This document shows, in pieces, positions 53,611-59,227 of a stretch of DNA of 59,227 nt; position 1 is the first letter of the stretch; each line of letters opens with the position of its first letter. The DNA is from Bradyrhizobium sp. STM 3843 (GTDB taxonomy: Bacteria; Pseudomonadota; Alphaproteobacteria; Rhizobiales; Xanthobacteraceae). The notes below the pieces were generated by a model. The model saw only the letters and a list, made by a program, of their open reading frames with translations. It made no database searches and had not been told where the DNA came from. Made by a program: the position numbers and the translations under genes. The stretch covers positions 1-59,227 of the forward strand of contig NZ_CAFK01000012.1 in the NCBI RefSeq assembly GCF_000239815.1, read 5' to 3'.

Positions 53611-54822
53611 ATGTGTCTCTATTGTCTGCAGCTGTCTTCGGGCGGCGGCGTCTCCAGGCGTGACATGTTGCGGAGCGCGGCAACTCTCGGCCTGGCGCTG
53701 CCATTCGCTGGCAGCGCCTCGAAAACTGCCTTCGCTGCCGAACAGAGCGGTCCGCCGCCGGAAGAGTTCGTGAAAGGCATCGAGGACCTGCTCGCGCGGG
53801 CGCGTTCGCCCGAACTTGCCGGCTACCGCGTGTTCGAGATCAATGGCAATGACCTGCCGTGGATTGATCTCGGCCTTGCGGCCGCGAGAGGTCAGCAGAT
53901 CACCTTTCTGCTCACCGGGCGAATGTGGGTGTCCCGGCAAGCTGATCTTTGGTTCAATCCCGGGCTGGTTTTCCATGCCCGCACGTGCGGCCGACGGCCG
54001 ATGTACAGTCCGGGGGCCGATACAGGCACGATGACTGCCTCGCATGACGGCCCCCTCGAAGCAGCGCGCTCGGCTACGCAATTCGCCGATGAGGACGGCA
54101 GGCTCGCGACGCCGGAAGATGCCTACCGGAAGCAGGACGTGAAGATCACGGGCGTCGCGCTCATGTGGCGTGGTGAGGCCGCCGCGGGTCTTGCGAGCCT
54201 CTCCGCGCATGGCGATGTCGGCGGTCTCATCGCCGCCGAGATCGCGCGCCTGCGGCGCGACCGCAAGCTGCCGGAAGGCTGGTCCAATTTCTTCATGTTG
54301 GGCGGCGGCGCGGAAACCTTTAGCCGAGACGCCAATGGCGAGATCGTCTGCGAGAGCTCCGGGAGCGTCTCCATCATCGAGCGGCCCCTGTCGACACCGT
54401 TCGCCTCCCGCCCGACGCTCGGCTGGCGCTGGAAGATCGACCAGCTCCCGTCGAGGGTCGCGGAGGACCAAGCGCCCTTTCACGACTATCTCTCGATCGG
54501 CGTGAAATTCGAGGATGGACAGGACCTCACTTATTTCTGGAGCGCAGCACTGCCGACCGGCAAAGTCTTTCGCTGTCCGCTGGCCGGCTGGAGCGCAGTC
54601 GAAACTCATATGGTCGTCCACTCCGGCGCGAAGGATCTCGGATCATGGTACGAGGTTGAGCGCGACATCGCTTCCGACTACGCTGCTCATATAGGAGGGG
54701 CGGCGAAGGCGATTTCTCACATCTGGCTGTTGGCGGTCACGCCTTTCCAGCGCGGCCGGGGAGCGTGCCGCTACGCCGACATCAGGATCGGTGCGGCCGA
54801 TGGCGCGGTGCGCAAGCTATAG
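53611..54822 (+). CDS. Tat-exported DUF3047-like protein
   Basis: This 403-residue protein has a Tat signal (SRRDMLRSAATLGLALPFAG, RR pair near residue 17) preceded by MCLYCLQLSSGGG. The C-terminal ~200 residues carry the DUF3047 pattern: LGWRWKIDQLPS, then DYLSIGVKFEDGQDLTYFWSAALP and SWYEVERDIASDYAAHIG. The middle (FNPGLVFHARTCGRRPMYSPGADTGTM) is not assigned. The export route suggests folding before secretion or a cofactor. GGAGA precedes the ATG at 53611. Function unknown. Confidence 0.78.
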   Translation: MCLYCLQLSSGGGVSRRDMLRSAATLGLALPFAGSASKTAFAAEQSGPPPEEFVKGIEDLLARARSPELAGYRVFEINGNDLPWIDLGLAAARGQQITFLLTGRMWVSRQADLWFNPGLVFHARTCGRRPMYSPGADTGTMTASHDGPLEAARSATQFADEDGRLATPEDAYRKQDVKITGVALMWRGEAAAGLASLSAHGDVGGLIAAEIARLRRDRKLPEGWSNFFMLGGGAETFSRDANGEIVCESSGSVSIIERPLSTPFASRPTLGWRWKIDQLPSRVAEDQAPFHDYLSIGVKFEDGQDLTYFWSAALPTGKVFRCPLAGWSAVETHMVVHSGAKDLGSWYEVERDIASDYAAHIGGAAKAISHIWLLAVTPFQRGRGACRYADIRIGAADGAVRKL

Positions 54823-54969
54823 ACGAGTGCCGATGTTGCTCACGCCACGAACCCCGGAACTATTTCATCGCAAGAATCGGATATTGCGCCTCCAGGTGAC
54901 GCGATGATCGGTCGCGGGGCGGATTCGTCTGGTGGCACTATGCTACGACGTCGCGCTTGAACGGGTTCA

Positions 54970-55707
54970 TCATGCGCTCGGGTCGTCAATCAGCCGTTGC
55001 GGTCGGGCGAATGTCTCCAGCAGGTCGTGACGATCAATCAGGATTTCTCGGCCTCTGACGCGAACGCCATGCTCGGTCAATTGGGTCAGACCGCGAGATA
55101 GATTCTCGCGGGTTGTGCCGATATGCGACGCCAGCGTGCCCCGATCGAAGGGAAGAAGGATGTGGGCCGGTGCGCCATCCTTGTGGGCCTCGGTCAATAT
55201 CCAGTTCGCAAGTCGTTCGACACTCGACCGTGCCACGTAGCCTTTCAATTTCTTGACCGCGCCTCGGTAGGCGAGGGCGAGCTCCCTTGCCACGATCCGG
55301 GCGAACGCAACGTCCCGGTCGAACACGGCACGAACCCGCTCCGCTGGGATCAGCAGGATCCGTGACTCCCGGATCGTCCGGGCCGAATTCAAATAGGGCT
55401 GGTCGCTGACCACGGCAGCGAGAATGAAGGTGGAGACTGGCTTCACGAGCGTGATTCCCCACTCGGCGTCGTCCTGTTCAGTAAAGATTTCGACCAGCCC
55501 GTCGACAAGCACATGCAGGAAATCGGCGGACCGTCCTTCGTGAATGAGATCCACGTGGCTTGGGAACTGCTGGAGCAGCGCGGCGTCCAGCAGGCTTTCG
55601 AGGTGCTGCGGGGCCATTTCCGAAAACAGCGGGAGGGCTTTCACTTGAAGGAGCTCTTGGGCGCGCAACTGTCTTGCCTCCGAATGGAACCGTGTGACTT
55701 TCGTCAA
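54970..55707 (-). CDS. Crp/Fnr-family regulator without iron-sulfur cysteines
   Basis: This 245-residue regulator has a cyclic-nucleotide-binding-like sensor fold (about 25-150, VDLIHEGRSADFLHVLVDGLVEIF), a dimer helix and a winged helix with the recognition segment GTTRENLSRGL, close to the FNR family E-x-x-SR. There is no cysteine in the protein, so it cannot carry the oxygen-sensing 4Fe-4S cluster of FNR. It belongs with DNR/NnrR- or NarR-type sensors of nitric oxide, nitrite or nitrate. It is divergent from narK and is the likely local regulator of the nitrate respiration genes. Confidence 0.9.
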   Translation of the reverse strand: MTKVTRFHSEARQLRAQELLQVKALPLFSEMAPQHLESLLDAALLQQFPSHVDLIHEGRSADFLHVLVDGLVEIFTEQDDAEWGITLVKPVSTFILAAVVSDQPYLNSARTIRESRILLIPAERVRAVFDRDVAFARIVARELALAYRGAVKKLKGYVARSSVERLANWILTEAHKDGAPAHILLPFDRGTLASHIGTTRENLSRGLTQLTEHGVRVRGREILIDRHDLLETFARPQRLIDDPSA

Positions 55708-55733
55708 ATAACCATCAGTCTTATGTCAACTGT

Positions 55734-55747
55734 TTGTGTTGGATCAA
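55734..55747. promoter_or_regulatory. Candidate FNR-type binding site upstream of narK
   Basis: TTGTG-TTGG-ATCAA matches the FNR/DNR consensus TTGAT-N4-ATCAA with a perfect right half and three of five bases in the left half. It lies between the divergent regulator and narK, about 26 bases from the regulator start and 130 bases before the narK ATG. Confidence 0.5.
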
Positions 55748-55879
55748 ACAATTTGCATTGCAGCAAAATACAGAACTGGCTGGTTGATGTGGCCTTCTTG
55801 ATCCATCGCAATTCAGGACTCGACAGAGTCGGCAATCCAGTCCCCCAGCCGAAGCTGAAGCAGTTTGTCGGGGGCTATC

Positions 55880-58624
55880 ATGGACGTTGTCGGTTCAAGT
55901 GCCGCGCATAGAGGTCGGGCCCTTTGGCTCTCGACCATCGCGTTCACAATTTGCTTTGCCGTCTGGACCATCTTCTCGATCATCGGGATTCGAATAAGGC
56001 AGGAACTCGGGCTCAACGACACCGAGTTCGGGCTGCTGGTCGGCACGCCCATCCTCAGCGGTTCGTTGATCCGTCTCGTCTTGGGGATCTGGACCGACCA
56101 ATATGGCGGACGACGCGTCTACACCTTCGTCATGCTCGCTGCAGCGGTTGCGACATATCTGCTGACCTGGGCTCACAACTATCCCCAGTTCCTGCTTGCC
56201 GCCCTCTTCGTGGGCGTCGCGGGCGGGTCGTTCGCGGTAGGGGTCGCTTACGTGTCCCGATTCTACCCGCAGGGCAAGCAAGGCACCGCGCTTGGCATTT
56301 TCGGTGCTGGCAACGTCGGCGCTGCCGTGACCAAGTTCCTGGCGCCCTTCGTGCTCGTCGCCTATGGCTGGCAGACGGTTGCGCAGGTCTGGGCATTTGC
56401 CATCGGCGCAATGGGCATCATTTTCTGGATCTTCTCGGAAGAAGACCCTGTCGTTCGCGCGCGGCGCGAGAACAATCAGAAGCCGAAGAGTGCCTGGCTC
56501 GAGCTTGCGCCGCTGAAGAACATCCAGGTCTGGCGCTTTGCGCTCTACTACTTCTTCGTGTTCGGCGCGTTCGTTGCCCTGTCGCTGTGGCTGCCGCAAT
56601 ACCTGATCAAGGTGTACGGCGTCGACATCAAGACCGCCGGCATGATGGCAGCTATGTTCTCGTTTCCGGCGAGTGTGTTCCGCGCCTATGGCGGCCATCT
56701 CTCCGATCGCTATGGCGCGCGGCGTGTCATGTATTGGGCTTTGATGGTCGGCGTGGTGTCAACATTCGTGTTGTCCTATCCTCCTACCGACTATCTCGTT
56801 AAGACGGTCAACGGGACCGTCGGCTTCCATCTCGAAATGGGTGTGGTGCCCTTCACCGTGACCGTGTTCGTGCTCGGCTTCTTCATGGCGCTGGGCAAGG
56901 CCGCGGTCTACAAGCACATTCCAGTGTACTATGCTGATAACGTCGGTGCGGTCGGTGGCCTGGTCGGCATGATCGGCGGGCTCGGCGGCTTCGTGCTTCC
57001 GATCGCGTTCGGCGCGCTCGTCGACCTGACCGGGCTTTGGACCAGTTGCTTCATGCTGCTGTTCCTGTTGGTCACCTCCGCACTGATCTGGATGCACGTC
57101 TCGATCCGCCAGATGGAACGTGGCGTTGTCGGCGAAGCCTTGAAGAAGCTTCCCGAGCTTCCCGAGATGGAGGAGATCCACAAGCCCGAGCATGTTGGCG
57201 TGCTGTCGGGTGCGGTGCTGACCGACTGGCGGCCGGAGGATTCGGAGTTCTGGGAGAGCGGCGGGCGCGCGATCGCGCGGCGCAACCTCTGGATATCGAT
57301 CCCGGCGCTGCTGCTGTCCTTCGCGATCTGGCAGGTGTGGTCAGTGGTGGTAGCAAAGCTTCCATCGGTCGGCTTCAAGTTCACGACTGATGAGTTGTTC
57401 TGGCTGGCGGCACTGCCGGGTATCTCCGGCGCCGTACTCAGGATCTTCTACTCCTTCATGGTGCCGATTTTCGGCGGCCGGCTGTGGACCACGCTCGCCA
57501 CCTGGTCGCTGCTGATCCCCGCCGTCGGCATCGGCTATGCCGTGCAAAATCCGGCGACGCCCTATCCGCTATTCCTCGGGCTTGCACTGCTGTGCGGCTT
57601 CGGCGGCGGCAACTTCGCCTCCTCGATGTCCAACATTTCCTTCTTCTTTCCGCGTGCGGAGAAGGGCAACGCGCTCGCGCTCAATGCCGGTCTCGGCAAT
57701 CTCGGCGTCAGCGTCGTGCAATTCGTCGTTCCGCTCGTGATCACCGCGGGAGTGTTCGGCTGGTTCGGCGGTGACCCGGCCATGGTCAAGAATGGGACAC
57801 AGCAGGCGCCGCTTTGGCTGCAGAACGCCGGCTTCATCTGGGTGCCGTTCATCGTCGCCAGCGCCTTCGCTGCCTGGTTCGGCATGAACGACATCGCCTC
57901 GGCAAAGGCGTCTTTCGCTGATCAGGCGGTGATCTTCCAACGCAGGCACAACTGGATCATGTGCTTGCTCTACACCGGAACCTTCGGCTCGTTCATCGGC
58001 TACTCCGCGGGCTTCCCGCTGCTCGCCAAGACTCAGTTCCCGGCCGTGGATGCCTTGCAGTTCGCCTTCCTTGGTCCACTGGTCGGCGCGCTCTCCCGTT
58101 CGGCCACCGGCTGGATGGCCGACAAGTGGGGAGGCGGACGGGTCACGGTGGGCGTGTTCATGCTGATGATGGTCGGCGTGCTCGGGGTCTTGTACTTCCT
58201 CGGCATCAAGGACCAGCCCGGCGCGTTCTGGGGTTTCTTTGCGATGTTCCTGCTGCTGTTCTTTGCGACGGGCGTCGGTAACGCGTCGACCTTCCAGATG
58301 ATCCCGAACATCATGCGGAAGGAGATGGACCGCCTGATGCCGACCGCCGACGCCACGACCAAGCTGCGTCAGGCGGAGAAGGAGTCGGCTGCGATCACCG
58401 GCTTTACCTCGGCGATTGCCGCCTTCGGCGCGTTCTTCATTCCGAAGTCCTACGGGACGTCGATCGATTTCACCGGCGGCGTGCAGGCGGCGCTGTGGGG
58501 CTTCTTCGCCTTCTACGTGATCTGTGTGGTCGTCACCTGGGCCGTCTATACCCGCAAGGGTGGCGTGCTCCACGACATCGAACGCGGTGGCCGGATCCCG
58601 GCCGCAGCGCAGCCTGCCGAATAA
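55880..58624 (+). CDS. narK: Fused NarK1-NarK2 nitrate/nitrite transporter
   Basis: This 914-residue inner-membrane protein is made of two complete major-facilitator transporters of about 430 residues each, about 24 helices in all. The first half (residues about 10-425) has the NarK motifs [11 protein letters not shown] and GNVGAA and resembles NarK1, a proton/nitrate symporter. The second half (about 480-900) has [23 protein letters not shown] and resembles NarK2, a nitrate/nitrite antiporter. Fused NarK proteins are known from Paracoccus denitrificans and relatives. The ATG at 55880 lies after CGGGGGCT. It is followed after 11 bases by narG, so it belongs to the nar operon. Confidence 0.94.
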   Translation: MDVVGSSAAHRGRALWLSTIAFTICFAVWTIFSIIGIRIRQELGLNDTEFGLLVGTPILSGSLIRLVLGIWTDQYGGRRVYTFVMLAAAVATYLLTWAHNYPQFLLAALFVGVAGGSFAVGVAYVSRFYPQGKQGTALGIFGAGNVGAAVTKFLAPFVLVAYGWQTVAQVWAFAIGAMGIIFWIFSEEDPVVRARRENNQKPKSAWLELAPLKNIQVWRFALYYFFVFGAFVALSLWLPQYLIKVYGVDIKTAGMMAAMFSFPASVFRAYGGHLSDRYGARRVMYWALMVGVVSTFVLSYPPTDYLVKTVNGTVGFHLEMGVVPFTVTVFVLGFFMALGKAAVYKHIPVYYADNVGAVGGLVGMIGGLGGFVLPIAFGALVDLTGLWTSCFMLLFLLVTSALIWMHVSIRQMERGVVGEALKKLPELPEMEEIHKPEHVGVLSGAVLTDWRPEDSEFWESGGRAIARRNLWISIPALLLSFAIWQVWSVVVAKLPSVGFKFTTDELFWLAALPGISGAVLRIFYSFMVPIFGGRLWTTLATWSLLIPAVGIGYAVQNPATPYPLFLGLALLCGFGGGNFASSMSNISFFFPRAEKGNALALNAGLGNLGVSVVQFVVPLVITAGVFGWFGGDPAMVKNGTQQAPLWLQNAGFIWVPFIVASAFAAWFGMNDIASAKASFADQAVIFQRRHNWIMCLLYTGTFGSFIGYSAGFPLLAKTQFPAVDALQFAFLGPLVGALSRSATGWMADKWGGGRVTVGVFMLMMVGVLGVLYFLGIKDQPGAFWGFFAMFLLLFFATGVGNASTFQMIPNIMRKEMDRLMPTADATTKLRQAEKESAAITGFTSAIAAFGAFFIPKSYGTSIDFTGGVQAALWGFFAFYVICVVVTWAVYTRKGGVLHDIERGGRIPAAAQPAE

Positions 58625-58635
58625 GGAGAACGAGG

Positions 58636-59227
58636 ATGAGTCACTTTCTGGACAGGCTTTCGTTCTTCACCCGGAGGAATGAAGAGTTCGCCGGAGGGCA
58701 CGGCGTGACCACGAGCGAGGATCGCTCGTGGGAGGAGGGGTACCGGAAGCGGTGGCAACACGACAAGATCGTGCGCTCCACCCACGGGGTGAACTGCACG
58801 GGCTCGTGCTCATGGAAGGTCTACGTCAAAGGCGGCATCGTCACCTGGGAAACCCAGCAGACGGACTATCCGCGCACGCGCCCCGATCTTCCGAATCACG
58901 AGCCGCGCGGCTGCGCGCGTGGCGCGAGCTATAGCTGGTACCTCTACTCCGGCAATCGCGTGAAATATCCGCTGGTGCGCTCGCGCCTCATCAAATTGTG
59001 GCGCGCCGCGCGTGCCACGATGACGCCGGTCGCAGCCTGGACGTCGATCGTGGAGAATCCGGACAAGCGCGCGTCCTATGTGCAGAAGCGGGGCCTCGGC
59101 GGCTTTGTTCGCGCCAACTGGGCCGAAGTGAACGAGATCATCGCTGCGGCGAATGCCTATACGGCGAAGACCTACGGTCCCGATCGCGTATTCGGCTTCT
59201 CGCCAATCCCGGCCATGTCGATGGTGA
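58636..59227 (+). CDS. narG: Respiratory nitrate reductase alpha subunit, 5' part only
   Basis: The visible 197 codons are the N-terminus of the molybdenum catalytic subunit of membrane-bound nitrate reductase, which reduces nitrate to nitrite on the cytoplasmic side. The start [14 protein letters not shown] is typical. The FS0 4Fe-4S ligands are visible: the His and two Cys in [13 protein letters not shown] and the third Cys in [11 protein letters not shown] about 40 residues on. [20 protein letters not shown] is nearly invariant in NarG. AAGGAG precedes the ATG. The gene runs off the right edge; narHJI should follow. Confidence 0.96.
   Translation, partial: MSHFLDRLSFFTRRNEEFAGGHGVTTSEDRSWEEGYRKRWQHDKIVRSTHGVNCTGSCSWKVYVKGGIVTWETQQTDYPRTRPDLPNHEPRGCARGASYSWYLYSGNRVKYPLVRSRLIKLWRAARATMTPVAAWTSIVENPDKRASYVQKRGLGGFVRANWAEVNEIIAAANAYTAKTYGPDRVFGFSPIPAMSMV

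Overview
The window looks like chromosomal DNA of an alphaproteobacterium of the order Hyphomicrobiales (Rhizobiales), most likely Bradyrhizobium or a close relative. The basis is the high GC content and codon use, the conserved block murA - DUF2948 - hisD - UPF0262 - low-Mr phosphatase - maf - yacG - tRNA-Phe, and several intergenic repeat families that I recall as widespread in Bradyrhizobium and Rhodopseudomonas (about 11484-11602, 30684-30731, 34500-34950 and 48057-48164). No database search was possible, so every family name rests on motif recognition.

Layout. 1-12,100: the end of a molybdenum aldehyde-oxidoreductase operon (FAD and 2Fe-2S subunits) divergent from a TetR regulator; a small HEPN-like two-gene module; two alpha/beta hydrolases; a chemoreceptor; a LysR/SDR divergent pair with a lipocalin-like protein; a pyruvate:quinone oxidoreductase (poxB-like) and a YfcE-type phosphodiesterase. 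12,200-16,800: a secreted phospholipase C-type phosphoesterase, then an imelysin + di-heme peroxidase pair that suggests metal handling in the periplasm. 17,168-23,527: a curlin-repeat protein without export genes, a class III adenylate cyclase, and a tightly coupled operon of KaiC-like ATPase, HWE histidine kinase with a pseudo-receiver, and single-domain response regulator. 23,935-25,764: an AT-richer NACHT NTPase, a likely horizontally acquired anti-phage gene. 26,000-34,400: small secreted proteins, a flavin monooxygenase, two periplasmic hydrolases (one fused to a PDZ domain), and a decayed second copy of a small secreted protein gene. 35,003-43,678: tRNA-Thr, a cyclic-nucleotide-binding flavoprotein, then the conserved cell-wall/histidine housekeeping block ending in tRNA-Phe.

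43,679-52,300 is accessory. Two degenerate copies of the 3' end of tRNA-Phe plus its downstream flank lie at about 45,659-45,834 and 52,119-52,296, so the region looks like stacked old insertions or dispersed-repeat copies. It carries a GNAT acetyltransferase, a divergent cupin/XRE-cupin regulator pair, a DUF2306 membrane protein, an LprI-like protein, a winged-helix/TPR regulator, an NmrA-like reductase and a metallo-beta-lactamase-fold hydrolase. 52,455-59,227: an AraC regulator divergent from a Tat-exported DUF3047 protein, then the start of a respiratory nitrate reductase locus: a cysteine-free Crp/Fnr regulator divergent from a fused NarK1-NarK2 transporter, followed by narG, which runs off the right edge.
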